Shown here in pieces: positions 44,916 through 55,546 of a stretch of 64,000 nucleotides of DNA. The notes below the pieces were generated by a model, which worked only from the letters and a program-made list of their open reading frames with translations, did not search any database and was not told the origin of the DNA. This stretch comes from CAYMUG01 sp964393575 (GTDB taxonomy: Bacteria; Patescibacteriota; Minisyncoccia; Spechtbacterales; 2-12-FULL-38-22). Where the stretch lies: the NCBI GenBank assembly GCA_964393575.1, contig CAYMUG010000001.1, positions 16,385 through 80,384 on the forward strand. The letters are read 5' to 3'. The translations under genes were made by a program, and so were the position numbers. Within the stretch, counting starts at the first letter, position 1; each line of letters starts with the position of its first letter.

Positions 44916-46054
44916 TGGATATAATTCAAAAATTTAAAAAGTATATATCCGGAGTTGACTGGATTTTGCTGGGCGCTATAAGCGGCCTTGTTTTTATAGG
45001 GCTTGCCTCAATTTTTAGTACAGGGTATCCGGATTTGAATGACTTTTATAGGCAGATTACATGGTACTTTTTGGGACTGCTTGCGCTATTCGTGTTGGCC
45101 AATGTAGATTATAGAGCTCTCAGAGTTCATTTTTCACCGGTTCTTTTGCTGTACGGAGTAGGGGTATTGGGTCTTTTGGCAGTACATTTTTTTGGCACTG
45201 AAATCAGAGGAGCAAAAAGCTGGCTTGAAATAGGCCCCTTTCATATAGAGACCGTTGAACTTTTGAAAATTGTACTTGTACTAATTCTGGCTAAATATTT
45301 TTCAACGCGGCATGTAGAGATATACAGATTTAAGTATATAGCTATTTCAGGACTCTATGTTCTTATTCCTGCAGTACTGATTTTGCTACAACCCGACGTA
45401 GGTTCTGTTGCGGTTGTGTTTTTAATATGGGCGGGCATAATTTTAATAAGCGGCATTAGAACAAAACATCTTGCTTTACTGGGAATCATTGCTTTACTGG
45501 CAATATTTTTGTCGTGGAACTTCTTTTTAGCGGATTATCAAAAAGAACGTGTAACAGCTTTTCTGGAGCCGGCTGCAGACCCCTACGGCGCAGCTTATAA
45601 TTCTATACAATCTAAAATTGCTGTCGCATCGGGTGGAATATGGGGCGAGGGAATTTCGGAAGGACTACAGACCCAGTTTGGATTTTTGCCCGAGACGCAC
45701 ACTGATTTCATATATGCGGCAATTGCTGAAGAAATGGGTGCTTTTGCCGCTCTCTCAGTTTTGATTTTATACGGTATAATTTTCTGGCGACTTTGGTGTA
45801 TTACAGAGAGAACTCCGGACAACTTCGGAAAATTATCTATAATGGGAATTTCTGTTATAATAATTACACATATTATTATAAATGTGGCTATGACCTTAGG
45901 GTTGCTTCCTATAACAGGGCTACCCCTGCCTTTTGTTAGTTATGGTGGCAGTAGTTTAGTTACTATTTTTGCCGCTTTCGGTATAATACAAAATATTCAC
46001 CGACAGAACAGCGCCTTGAAAGAAAAAGAGGTAGAGATAGAATCACTCCATTAG
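44915..46054 (+). CDS. rodA: SEDS peptidoglycan glycosyltransferase RodA/FtsW
   Basis: A polytopic membrane enzyme that polymerises lipid II. The 379 residues and ~10 hydrophobic helices fit RodA. The SEDS landmarks are GAKSWLEIGPFHIETVELLKI (the usual PSE-K is replaced by TVE-K), the LLQPDVGSVAV loop with the catalytic Asp, GGIWGEGISEGLQ, FLPETHTDFIYAAIAEEMG and LPLPFVSYGGSSL. Coupled to the preceding membrane protein. Its presence indicates a peptidoglycan wall. Confidence 0.94.
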   Translation: MDIIQKFKKYISGVDWILLGAISGLVFIGLASIFSTGYPDLNDFYRQITWYFLGLLALFVLANVDYRALRVHFSPVLLLYGVGVLGLLAVHFFGTEIRGAKSWLEIGPFHIETVELLKIVLVLILAKYFSTRHVEIYRFKYIAISGLYVLIPAVLILLQPDVGSVAVVFLIWAGIILISGIRTKHLALLGIIALLAIFLSWNFFLADYQKERVTAFLEPAADPYGAAYNSIQSKIAVASGGIWGEGISEGLQTQFGFLPETHTDFIYAAIAEEMGAFAALSVLILYGIIFWRLWCITERTPDNFGKLSIMGISVIIITHIIINVAMTLGLLPITGLPLPFVSYGGSSLVTIFAAFGIIQNIHRQNSALKEKEVEIESLH

Positions 46055-46082
46055 AGTTTACGTTTGTAATGATTAAAATTAA

Positions 46083-46260
46083 GGGACTTGCCCCGCACCT
46101 TTTATTAGCTAATAAAAGGTGCGGGGGTTGACATTTTTTTATCCTCCTGTAACATACTATAGTGTTGATTACTTTTGAATATTTGAACTTATCTGTTCGC
46201 CACGCCGAACTATATGGGCGGGGCAAGTAAAATTAAATAAATATATAATAAACTCCACAA
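46083..46260 (+). repeat. Palindrome, promoter and leader before rpoB
   Basis: TTGCCCCGCACCTTTTATTAG/CTAATAAAAGGTGCGGG (about 46089-46127) abuts GTTGACA, a -35 box with TAACAT 16 bp further. The leader then carries a second pair, GCCACGCCGAACTATATGGGCGG, and GGGGCAAGTAAAATT, complementary to the upstream ACTTGCCCC. No Shine-Dalgarno. Confidence 0.7.
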
Positions 46261-49200
46261 ATGAGTGGAGAGGATTCTATGTTGAAAACAAAAACTTTCT
46301 CGTACTTAACTTACAAGGAAAGTAAGTTACCCAACCTTCTGGAAATTCAAAAAGATTCCTATAACTGGTTTTGGAAAGAGGGTCTGCGTCACCTATTGGA
46401 TGAAATGTCTCCCATAAGAGATTTCACCGCTAAAGAGATGGAACTTTATTTGGGAGATTATCGTCTTGAGGAAGCTAAATATGATGAGGCGGAAGCACGC
46501 CGTCAGAATGCGTCATACGAATCAGCGCTTCGTGTTAATGTCAGCTTAAAAAATAAAAGAACCGGAGAAATAAAAAAACAGGAAGTATATCTGGGTGATT
46601 TTCCTTTAATGACTGAAAGAGGCACCTTTGTCGTAAACGGAGTTGAGCGTGTGATGACCTCTCAACTTATACGCTCTCCGGGTGTTGTTTTTACCTCTGA
46701 TTTCTCCCGAGGTAAAGAATTATTCGGGTCAAAGATTATCCCCAACAGAGGTGCTTGGCTTGAGTTTGAAACAGATTATAAGGGGGTGATCTACGCCAAA
46801 CTGGACAGAAAAAGAAGAATTCCGGCATCAACGCTTCTACGCACTCTGGAAATGGATGAAAAAGAAATCAGGAGCACATTGGGTCAACTTGAAAAAAATA
46901 CTACCTCGCAGTTTATTGAAAATACGCTCAAAGAAGATCCGGCGAACAATGAAGAAGAGGCATTTATAGAAATATATAAACGGGTAAGACCCGGAGATTT
47001 GGCAACAGTGGATAATGCTAAAAACCTCTTGTACAACATGTTCTACAACTTTGAAAGGTATGACCTCTCAAGTGTAGGGAAATGGAAAACGGTTCACCGT
47101 TTGGGCGGAGCTTATGATATGCTCGGCATAAAACAGGGCAAAAAGGATAAAACTCATTTCTCAACTGAAGAAAGAGTGCTTACAAAAGATGATATACTTG
47201 CGGTTATTGCGGAAATTATAAGAATGAATAACGACCCTGATGCAAAACCTGATGACATTGACCACCTGGGTAACAGAAGGGTGCGCTCCATAGGTGAACT
47301 TTTGCAAAATCGTCTCAGAGTTGGCCTGACAAGGATGGAGAGAATGATAAAGGATCGAATGAGTACACTGGACGCTAATACCGTTACCCCGGTACAGCTT
47401 ATCAACGCCCGTCCTGTCGCTACAGTAGCTAAAGAGTTTTTTACTACCGGCCAACTTTCTCAGTTTATGGACAACACTAATCCTTTAAGCGAGCTGGAAC
47501 ATAAAAGAATACTTTCCGCTACCGGTCCCGGTGGTTTAACAAGAGAAAGAGCTGGCTTTGAAGTGCGTGACGTGCAACCTTCTCATTATGGCAGAATTTG
47601 TCCTATACAAACACCTGAAGGACCTAACATTGGTATCGTAACCCGCCTTGCAACCTATGCCCGCATTAACGAGTTAGGCTTTCTTGAAACCCCTTATTAT
47701 AAAGTAAAAAACGGAAAAGTAACCGATACAATTGAATATTTAAACGCACTTGAGGAAGAGAGAACTGTTATTGCATCTTCTGCAACTAAAGTTGATAAAA
47801 ACGGTAATATTAAAGACAGACAGGTGCAGGTGCGAGTAAAAAGCTCGCCAACCCTTGCTGATAAAAAAGAAGTAGAGTACCTGGATGTTTCTTCAAGGCA
47901 ACCTATATCCGTAGCAACCTCACTTATTCCCTTTATAGAGCATGATGATGCTAATCGTGCACTTATGGGATCTAATATGCAGAGACAGGCTGTTCCCTGT
48001 GTGCGTCCTGAACCCCCGCTGGTAGGTACGGGAATGGAGGAAAGAGTTGCTCGTGATTCGGGGCTTGTTGTTTTAGCTGAGGATTCGGGCACTGTACAGG
48101 AATCAGATGGGCGTCATATAAAAGTAAAATATAACGCAACCAAAGACAAGAAAGCTCAAACCAAAGAATATCGTTTGAACAATTTTGTTCACTCCAATCA
48201 ATATACAGCTATGCACCAAATCCCCAAAGTTCAACCCGGGGATAAAGTTAAGAAAGGAGATTTGCTTGCAGACACTTCTTCCGTTAAAGATGGTGCTCTT
48301 TCTTTGGGCCAAAACCTTCTTGTTGCATTTATGCCATGGCGAGGAGGCAACTTTGAAGATGCGACATTGATAAGCGAACGTTTGGTGAAAGACGATTCTT
48401 TAAGTTCTATTCATATAGAGGACTTTGCTATTGATGTTCGTGATACAAAATTGGGAGCTGAGGTTACTACTCCTGATATTCCAAATGTAGGAGAGGATAA
48501 ACTTAAAGATCTTGATGAAGAAGGTATTGTTAGGGTGGGAGCCGAAGTAGGGCCTTACGATATTCTTGTAGGCAAGATTTCACCTAAAGGAGAAGCAGAT
48601 CTTACAAGTGAAGAACGTTTACTGCGTGCAATATTTGGAGAGAAGGCAAGAGATGTCAAGGACGCTTCTTTGAGGGTACCTCACGGAAAGAGAGGAAGAG
48701 TTATAGGAATTACAGTATTTTCCAGGGAAAAGGGCGATAAATTGCCCACTGGTGTTATAAAAAGCGTACGTGTGGAAATTGCTCAGTTAAGAAAAATAGA
48801 AGCCGGTGATAAAATTGCAGGACGTCACGGAAACAAAGGTGTTATTTCTCAAGTTCTTCCTGAAGAAGATATGCCTTTTCTCCCGGACGGCACTCCTGTG
48901 GATATTGTATTGGATCCTTTGGGTGTGCCCAGTCGTATGAACGTAGGACAGATTCTTGAGACGCATTTAGGTTGGGCAGCTAAAAGTTTAGGTTATAGGG
49001 CGATAACACCACCTTTTGTGGGAGCAAAAGAGGAGGATATAAAATCTGAACTCAAAAAAGCGGGTTTGTCCGAAGACGGGAAACTTACTTTAAGAGACGG
49101 AAGGACAGGTGAAACGTTTAAGCAGCAGGTTACAGTCGGATATATGTATATACTGAAACTCGTACATATGGTTGAAGACAAAATACATATGCGTTCCATA

Positions 49201-49488
49201 GGACCGTATTCTCTTATCACTCAGCAGCCCTTGGGCGGCAAAAGTCAGTTCGGAGGCCAGCGCTTTGGAGAGATGGAAGTGTGGGCACTTGAAGGTTACG
49301 GCGCGGCGCATAATTTACAGGAAATACTTACTATAAAATCAGACGACGTTATGGGACGGTCAGCTGCATATGAAAGTATAATTAAAGGGGAAAAAATACA
49401 AAAACCCAATGTTCCTGAATCTTTTCAAGTATTAGTTAATGAATTGAAATCCCTTGGATTAAATATAGAAATAGAAGAGGAGGAATAG
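46261..49488 (+). CDS. rpoB: RNA polymerase beta subunit
   Basis: 1075 residues, a compact RpoB. The rifampicin-cluster region GQLSQFMDNTNPLSELEHKR, the following GPGGLTRERAGFEVRDV, IGEKARDVKDASLRVPHGKRG-type loop, GDKIAGRHGNKGVIS and the C-terminal GGKSQFGGQRFGEMEVWALE are intact. The rifampicin pocket reads QFMDNTNPLSELEHKR, differing at H526 (E. coli numbering region). The in-frame ATG 46279 is an alternative start. ATG 46261 lies in the loop of CTCCAC-AAATGA-GTGGAG. rpoC follows 43 bp later. Confidence 0.97.
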   Translation: MSGEDSMLKTKTFSYLTYKESKLPNLLEIQKDSYNWFWKEGLRHLLDEMSPIRDFTAKEMELYLGDYRLEEAKYDEAEARRQNASYESALRVNVSLKNKRTGEIKKQEVYLGDFPLMTERGTFVVNGVERVMTSQLIRSPGVVFTSDFSRGKELFGSKIIPNRGAWLEFETDYKGVIYAKLDRKRRIPASTLLRTLEMDEKEIRSTLGQLEKNTTSQFIENTLKEDPANNEEEAFIEIYKRVRPGDLATVDNAKNLLYNMFYNFERYDLSSVGKWKTVHRLGGAYDMLGIKQGKKDKTHFSTEERVLTKDDILAVIAEIIRMNNDPDAKPDDIDHLGNRRVRSIGELLQNRLRVGLTRMERMIKDRMSTLDANTVTPVQLINARPVATVAKEFFTTGQLSQFMDNTNPLSELEHKRILSATGPGGLTRERAGFEVRDVQPSHYGRICPIQTPEGPNIGIVTRLATYARINELGFLETPYYKVKNGKVTDTIEYLNALEEERTVIASSATKVDKNGNIKDRQVQVRVKSSPTLADKKEVEYLDVSSRQPISVATSLIPFIEHDDANRALMGSNMQRQAVPCVRPEPPLVGTGMEERVARDSGLVVLAEDSGTVQESDGRHIKVKYNATKDKKAQTKEYRLNNFVHSNQYTAMHQIPKVQPGDKVKKGDLLADTSSVKDGALSLGQNLLVAFMPWRGGNFEDATLISERLVKDDSLSSIHIEDFAIDVRDTKLGAEVTTPDIPNVGEDKLKDLDEEGIVRVGAEVGPYDILVGKISPKGEADLTSEERLLRAIFGEKARDVKDASLRVPHGKRGRVIGITVFSREKGDKLPTGVIKSVRVEIAQLRKIEAGDKIAGRHGNKGVISQVLPEEDMPFLPDGTPVDIVLDPLGVPSRMNVGQILETHLGWAAKSLGYRAITPPFVGAKEEDIKSELKKAGLSEDGKLTLRDGRTGETFKQQVTVGYMYILKLVHMVEDKIHMRSIGPYSLITQQPLGGKSQFGGQRFGEMEVWALEGYGAAHNLQEILTIKSDDVMGRSAAYESIIKGEKIQKPNVPESFQVLVNELKSLGLNIEIEEEE

Positions 49489-49531
49489 TAACTACTACGC
49501 TGTGTAAAAACTTATCTAACAAATAAATAAT

Positions 49532-52500
49532 ATGACTCGTAAAACATCAGATCTAAAATCATTATCTCTTAAAATAGCCAGCCCTGAAGACATTTTATCC
49601 TGGTCTTATGGAGAGGTGTTAAAACCGGAAACTATTAACTATCGTACACAAAAACCCGAAAAAGACGGTCTTTTTTGTGAAAGAATTTTCGGTCCTGAAA
49701 AAGATTATGAGTGTTATTGTGGTAAATATAGAAGAGTAAGATACAAGGGTGTTGTCTGTGATAAGTGCGGTGTTGAGGTAACACGAAAGAGTGTCAGACG
49801 TGAGAGGATGGGCCACATTAAGCTTGCTACACCCGTTGCTCATATCTGGTTTTTGCGTGGTACCCCCAGCAGAATGGGCTTGCTTTTGGGTATACCGGTA
49901 CAAAAACTGGATAAGGTTATATATTACGCAAACTATATAGTTCTTAATGTAGATGAAGAAAAGAAAAAAGAAGCTATAAACAGAGTTCAATCTGAATATA
50001 AGAAAAAGGTTAACCAAACAAAGAAAAATACTGAAAAATCCAATCTTAAAGAATTGAGGGATAAAGAACTAAGTCGTCTTAAGAGCTTGGAGCGTCTTGC
50101 CGTTCTGAGCGAGTATGATTACCACGACATGAGCTTAAAATACGGAGAGATTTTTGAGGCAAGTACGGGAGCTGAGCCTATAAAGAAAGTATTAGAAGAT
50201 ATGGATCTTAACGAACTCATTAATGACCTAAAAGAACAAATTAACGACAAAAATGTCAGCTCAGTAGTCAAAAAGAAACTTCAAAAGCGTCTCATTTTAG
50301 CCCAAAGTTTGAACGAAGCTGAAATAAGACCGGAGTGGATGTTTATGGTATATCTCCCGGTGCTTCCGCCTCAACTTCGTCCTATGGTGCAACTGGATGG
50401 AGGAAGGTATGCTTCCAGTGACCTCAACGATCTTTACAGAAGGGTTATTAACCGCAACAATCGTCTAAAAAGATTGGTAGAGCTCAATGCCCCCGAGGTA
50501 ATTGTGCGGAATGAAAGAAGAATGTTACAGGAGGCGGTTGATGCGCTTTTAGATAATTCTGCTCGTCCCGGTAAAGCGGTTGTAACTTCTACCGGTGGAG
50601 GGAGAAGAGCCCTCAAGTCTCTTGCTGATATGCTGAAAGGAAAACAAGGTAGGTTCCGTCAGAACCTTTTGGGTAAACGTGTGGATTATTCCGGGCGTTC
50701 GGTTATTGTAGTGGGTCCTGAGATGAAATTGAATCAGTGTGGCTTACCCAAGAAAATGGCTTTAGAACTTTTCCGTCCTTATGTAATAAATAAAATCATA
50801 GAACGCGAATTAGCATTTAATGTTCGTGCTGCAAACCATTTAATTGATGAGGCACCTTCGGAGGTTTGGGCAATATTAGAAGAAGTAATACAGGGAAAAT
50901 ATGTACTCTTAAATCGTGCCCCAACATTGCATCGGTTAGGAATCCAGGCATTTCAGCCGGTACTCATAGAGGGAAATGCTATACAGCTTCACCCGCTAGT
51001 ATGTTCAGCATACAACGCTGACTTTGACGGAGACCAGATGGCGGTTCATCTTCCTCTTTCAGATGAAGCTCAGGAAGAGGCGAGAACCATTATGCTTTCA
51101 AGCGAAAACCTGAGCAAACCGGCCACCGGAACGCCGGTGATGAACCCCACACAGGATATGGTTTTAGGATGTTACTGGATGAGCAAGATAAAGGAAGGAA
51201 TGAATGGAGAAGGAGGTATATATAATGATATGGAAGAAGTTCGCCTTGCATACGATTCTGACGTTTTAGACTTGAAAGCGAGAATTAATATTAGGATAGA
51301 CAAAAATAATCCTAAGTTTAAAGAATACGCAGTTACGCAAAATAAGGGCGAAGACAAGAATAACAATGAAGAAGAGCAAAAATACATTGAAACGTGTGCG
51401 GGTAGAGTTATATTCAACCAGGAGCTTCCTCATGACTTTCCGTTTTATAACAATGAACTAACTAAGAAATCTCTACAAAATCTTGTTAACTATCTGTATC
51501 AAAATTGGGATTCGGAAACCACTGTTCAAGCATTGGATCGTATTAAAGCTCTGGGCTTCCACTATTCCACTGTTTCGGGTATTACATGGAGTATGGACGA
51601 TCTGCAAGTGCCGGAAGAGAAAACAGATATTTTAGATAACGCTCATAAGAACGTTACTGAAATACATGAACAATACGATGACGGCTTTTTAAGCCAACAA
51701 GAACGCAGAAATAAAATAATTGAAGTTTGGACTCATGCCCGGCAAGAAGTGGAAAAACTGGTACCTGAATACGCCCCTGAAGACGGTCCGGTTTCCCTGA
51801 TTATAACTTCCGGAGCAAGAGGTTCCTGGGCTCAACCTCTTCAAATGATGGGAATGAAGGGTTCGGTTGTTAACCCATCGGGCCAAATAATGGAATTACC
51901 TATAGAAAGTTCTTATAAAGAGGGCTTTACCGGTCTTGAGTATTTTATTTCTACTCACGGAGCGCGAAAGGGGCTTGCTGACACTGCCTTGAGGACAGCT
52001 GAAGCCGGTTATCTAACCCGCCGTCTTATAGATGTAACTCAGGACCTTATTGTACGGGACCAAAAGTGTTCTGATACAAAAGGTTTTGTTATAGAACGTG
52101 ATGAAATTCAGGAAACCGGTCAGTCCTTCGATGAGAAAATCTTTGGGAGATACGCTGCAGAATCAGTTAAAGGCTCCGGAGGGAATACTATTATTGCAAA
52201 AAACAATCTTATCACAAGTGAGATTGCTGAAAAAATAGAGGAGGATGATTCCATAACTCAGGTAAGTGTATTTAACCCTCTCTCTTGCGCGTCTGATGGG
52301 GTATGCTCCAGGTGTTATGGACTTGACTTGGGGAGAAACAAATTCGTAGAAACCGGTACCGCCGTAGGGATAATAGCCGCTCAGGCAATAGGAGAGCCGG
52401 GAACTCAGCTTACAATGCGTACATTCCATACAGGTGGTGTCGCGGGAACCAGCGATATTACCCAGGGGCTTCCCAGGGTGGAGGAAGTATTTGAGGTACG

Positions 52501-53158
52501 TACTCCGAAAGGAAAAGCTATAATATCTGAAGTAGAGGGAAAGGTAGAAAAAATTGATCAAAATGAAAATTCTAGAGTAATTACTATAAAAACCAAAGAC
52601 AATAAAAAAGTAGAATATACGGCACCCATTACTCTTGCCTCATGGGTGGATAAAGGTGATCTCGTGGTCCCCGGAAGTCAGCTTACCGAAGGTCATGTTG
52701 ATTTACGGGAGCTTTTTGCCCAAACAGGTCCCGGAGCTGTACAGAAATACATTGTTAATGAAGTGCAAAAAATTTACACCTCACATGGTGCTTCTATTAA
52801 CGATAAGCACATCGAAATTATGGCGCGGCAGATGCTTTCCAGGATACGGATTACAGATCCCGGAGATTCCAAATTTAACCCCGGAGAAGTTGTAGAAATT
52901 GCTGAATTTAATAAAGCAAATGAGGCCTTGAAAAAATCCAATGGTAAGGAGGCAAAAGGACAGCGGTTGCTTTTGGGTATTACGAAAGTTGCGCTTTCTA
53001 CAAGCAGCTTCCTTGCGGCAGCTTCTTTCCAGGAAACCGCAAGAGTCCTTATACGTGCCGCCACAGAAGGTAAGCGAGACGAACTCCAAGGTTTGAAGGA
53101 GAATGTAATAATTGGTAAAATGATACCAGCGGGAACCGGTTTTAAGAAAAATTCTTAA
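49532..53158 (+). CDS. rpoC: RNA polymerase beta' subunit
   Basis: 1208 residues. The N-terminal zinc site has Cys61, Cys63, Cys76 and Cys79 (CYCGKY...CDKCGVEV). The active-site Mg motif YNADFDGDQMAVHLPLS lies near 492-508, and the bridge/trigger region GLADTALRTAEAGYLTRRL is intact. The second zinc site is CASDGVCSRCYG with an earlier Cys. A short Asn/Glu/Lys-rich segment near residues 605-625 (NKGEDKNNNEEEQK) looks like a small low-complexity insertion. Cotranscribed with rpoB. Confidence 0.97.
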   Translation: MTRKTSDLKSLSLKIASPEDILSWSYGEVLKPETINYRTQKPEKDGLFCERIFGPEKDYECYCGKYRRVRYKGVVCDKCGVEVTRKSVRRERMGHIKLATPVAHIWFLRGTPSRMGLLLGIPVQKLDKVIYYANYIVLNVDEEKKKEAINRVQSEYKKKVNQTKKNTEKSNLKELRDKELSRLKSLERLAVLSEYDYHDMSLKYGEIFEASTGAEPIKKVLEDMDLNELINDLKEQINDKNVSSVVKKKLQKRLILAQSLNEAEIRPEWMFMVYLPVLPPQLRPMVQLDGGRYASSDLNDLYRRVINRNNRLKRLVELNAPEVIVRNERRMLQEAVDALLDNSARPGKAVVTSTGGGRRALKSLADMLKGKQGRFRQNLLGKRVDYSGRSVIVVGPEMKLNQCGLPKKMALELFRPYVINKIIERELAFNVRAANHLIDEAPSEVWAILEEVIQGKYVLLNRAPTLHRLGIQAFQPVLIEGNAIQLHPLVCSAYNADFDGDQMAVHLPLSDEAQEEARTIMLSSENLSKPATGTPVMNPTQDMVLGCYWMSKIKEGMNGEGGIYNDMEEVRLAYDSDVLDLKARINIRIDKNNPKFKEYAVTQNKGEDKNNNEEEQKYIETCAGRVIFNQELPHDFPFYNNELTKKSLQNLVNYLYQNWDSETTVQALDRIKALGFHYSTVSGITWSMDDLQVPEEKTDILDNAHKNVTEIHEQYDDGFLSQQERRNKIIEVWTHARQEVEKLVPEYAPEDGPVSLIITSGARGSWAQPLQMMGMKGSVVNPSGQIMELPIESSYKEGFTGLEYFISTHGARKGLADTALRTAEAGYLTRRLIDVTQDLIVRDQKCSDTKGFVIERDEIQETGQSFDEKIFGRYAAESVKGSGGNTIIAKNNLITSEIAEKIEEDDSITQVSVFNPLSCASDGVCSRCYGLDLGRNKFVETGTAVGIIAAQAIGEPGTQLTMRTFHTGGVAGTSDITQGLPRVEEVFEVRTPKGKAIISEVEGKVEKIDQNENSRVITIKTKDNKKVEYTAPITLASWVDKGDLVVPGSQLTEGHVDLRELFAQTGPGAVQKYIVNEVQKIYTSHGASINDKHIEIMARQMLSRIRITDPGDSKFNPGEVVEIAEFNKANEALKKSNGKEAKGQRLLLGITKVALSTSSFLAAASFQETARVLIRAATEGKRDELQGLKENVIIGKMIPAGTGFKKNS

Positions 53159-53200
53159 TTGTGCTTTTAATGGGTATAACCGAGTGCTTCCCGTCATCTC

Positions 53201-55459
53201 ATGGCAAAAAAGAAAAAATCCCGAAAAAAGAAGGGCTTTGTAAAGGAGCTTAAGTCCGGCCTTGATGAAGGTGTAGTAAAAGGAGTGTGGGGTATCAGTT
53301 TAACTGCCCTTGCTTTTTTAAGTGTCCTTAGTTTTTTCGGTCAAGCCGGTGCTTTCGGAGATTTTTTGGTCGATGCTTTCAGTATTATTTTCGGGTGGGG
53401 AATGTACCTTGTGCCGTTTATGTTGTTGGCCATTGGCGCTGGTATAGTACTGTCTTGGGAGGATAAATCCAAAACATATTTTTTAGTAGCGTCTATACTT
53501 TTTTTATCCGCGGCCCTCGGTATTTTTTCTATTAGCAATTTTGAAAACGCCGTAGAACGTGGGGGTTATTGGGGCTTTCTATTTGCTTGGCCCCTTTTTA
53601 ATTTTTTGGGAGTTGTAGGTGCCTCCGTAGTATTAAGTTCTATTCTGGTTATCGCAATTATTATTGGTTTTAATCTCCCTGTAGATAAAGTCTTAAAGAA
53701 GATTTTGGATAAGAGAAAGCAAAAAAAGCTTGCCCTGGAGGTTCCATCAAAGTCAAAAGCACGAGCAAAGGATAAACGTAAAGAAAAACCTGACAAGAAT
53801 GAAGAGAAACCTAAAAAAGAAGATTTACAAGTTCAGGATTATCACGAAGCGGAAAAAGAAAGTAGAGAGCAAAAATCTTCCCATAAAGAAAAACCGGAGA
53901 AGAAGAAACACAAAGAAGAGGAAGAAGAATTTGCAGGTCAGGGTGTTGCCAACCAGCTTGCCGGTTTTAAACTTCCCGACCTCTCTCTTCTGGAGCAGGA
54001 GTCCGGCAAGCCAACCAGCGGAGACATAGTGGCTAATGCTAATATAATAAAAAGAACTTTGCAGAATTTCGGAATAGATGTAGAAATGGGGGAAGTCAAT
54101 GTGGGACCTACGGTTACACAATATACATTAAAACCTGCCGAGGGTGTTAAACTTTCACGTATCACTGCTTTAAGCAACGATTTGGGTTTAGCTCTTGCAG
54201 CACATCCTCTTAGGATAGAAGCTCCTATTCCCGGGCGATCGTTGGTGGGTATTGAAATACCCAATCATGCGACCACCTGGGTGCGTCTTCGCGACTTGTT
54301 AGAACACCCCAAAATAAAAGAAACCAAAGGCAGTCTTATACTTGCGTTAGGTCGGGACGTTAAGGGTAATCCGGTATATGCTGATTTAGCTAAGATGCCG
54401 CATTTACTTATCGCCGGCTCTACGGGGAGTGGGAAAACTATATCTATAAATACTATCTTATTAAGTTTACTGTATAATAATTCTCCGCAATCCCTGCGTT
54501 TAATCCTTGTAGACCCTAAGCGCGTTGAACTGTCAGCTTATTCCGATATTCCACATCTGCTTGCACCGATAGTTGTAGAGAATAATAAAGCAGTTAATGC
54601 TCTGAAATGGGCGGTTAAAGAAATGGAAAGAAGGTTTGAGATTCTTTCTGAAGAAAAGGCCAGAGATATATCCTCCTATAACAGTAGAAATAATGTACAA
54701 AAGGAAGGAAGGACTTTGCCGTATATAGTACTTGCTATAGATGAGTTAGCAGACCTTATGTCAGCTAAAGGCAAGGAAGTAGAAGCGCTGATCGTCCGAA
54801 TCGCGCAGATGGCGCGTGCTGTGGGTATTCATTTGATTCTTGCTACTCAGCGTCCGTCGGTGGAAGTGATAACGGGCCTGATTAAAGCAAATATCACTTC
54901 GCGCATAGCTTTTCAGGTGGCATCACAGGTAGATTCACGAACTGTTCTTGATGTAGCAGGGGCTGAGCGACTTTTGGGTAACGGTGATATGCTCTATATA
55001 GCTCCGAATGCCAATAAACCCAGAAGAGTACAGGGAGCTTTTGTAAAAGAAGATGAAGTTCAAAAAGTAACTAATTATTTGCGCGACCAAAAGGACAAAT
55101 TTAATGAAGAAGAAAGCACTGAGGCGGAAATGCAGGATTTTTCTACTCCGGTGGATTCACCCACACAATCCATAGATTTTGATAATACCGGCGAAGGATC
55201 GGAGGAAGAGGATGAGTTATATCGTGAGGCAAAAAATATTGCTATAAAAGATCGAAAGGCCTCTGCCTCATATCTACAACGCCGTTTGCGCATAGGTTAT
55301 GCCCGTGCTGCACGACTTGTAGATATGTTAGAAGAAAACGGGGTTGTAGGGCCGGCGGAAGGCGCAAAACCCCGCGATATATATGTTAGTGCGGACGAAG
55401 AAGGAAACTCCGAAAACGATGCAGAGAATAATACTGAAGATGATGGGGAGGAGAGCTAA
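53201..55459 (+). CDS. ftsK: DNA translocase FtsK/SpoIIIE
   Basis: 752 residues. Four transmembrane helices lie within about 25-165, a Lys/Glu-rich linker spans about 180-245, and the alpha/beta motor follows. The Walker A loop is LLIAGSTGSGKTISI (about 403-417), then DPKRVELSAYSDIPHLL and the Walker B IVLAIDELADLM. The C-terminal gamma winged-helix (about 680-735, SASYLQRRLRIGYARAARLVDMLE) is present, so it should read polar KOPS-like sites. An acidic Asn/Glu tail ends the protein. Confidence 0.96.
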   Translation: MAKKKKSRKKKGFVKELKSGLDEGVVKGVWGISLTALAFLSVLSFFGQAGAFGDFLVDAFSIIFGWGMYLVPFMLLAIGAGIVLSWEDKSKTYFLVASILFLSAALGIFSISNFENAVERGGYWGFLFAWPLFNFLGVVGASVVLSSILVIAIIIGFNLPVDKVLKKILDKRKQKKLALEVPSKSKARAKDKRKEKPDKNEEKPKKEDLQVQDYHEAEKESREQKSSHKEKPEKKKHKEEEEEFAGQGVANQLAGFKLPDLSLLEQESGKPTSGDIVANANIIKRTLQNFGIDVEMGEVNVGPTVTQYTLKPAEGVKLSRITALSNDLGLALAAHPLRIEAPIPGRSLVGIEIPNHATTWVRLRDLLEHPKIKETKGSLILALGRDVKGNPVYADLAKMPHLLIAGSTGSGKTISINTILLSLLYNNSPQSLRLILVDPKRVELSAYSDIPHLLAPIVVENNKAVNALKWAVKEMERRFEILSEEKARDISSYNSRNNVQKEGRTLPYIVLAIDELADLMSAKGKEVEALIVRIAQMARAVGIHLILATQRPSVEVITGLIKANITSRIAFQVASQVDSRTVLDVAGAERLLGNGDMLYIAPNANKPRRVQGAFVKEDEVQKVTNYLRDQKDKFNEEESTEAEMQDFSTPVDSPTQSIDFDNTGEGSEEEDELYREAKNIAIKDRKASASYLQRRLRIGYARAARLVDMLEENGVVGPAEGAKPRDIYVSADEEGNSENDAENNTEDDGEES

Positions 55460-55546
55460 GCTTGCTCCGTTCGCTTTGATTTTGTGAGGCTAAGCCGAAC
55501 CCCCGCACCTTGATGTTTCGCATAAAAGTGCGGGACAAGTAAAACT
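55458..55546 (+). repeat. Palindromic leader abutting the RodZ-like gene
   Basis: AGCTTGCTCCGTTCGC, GTGAGGCTAAGCCGAAC, then CCCGCACCTTGATG/CATAAAAGTGCGGG (about 55502-55533), and ACAAGTAAAACT before ATG. This single spacer joins two module families seen separately elsewhere. Confidence 0.8.
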
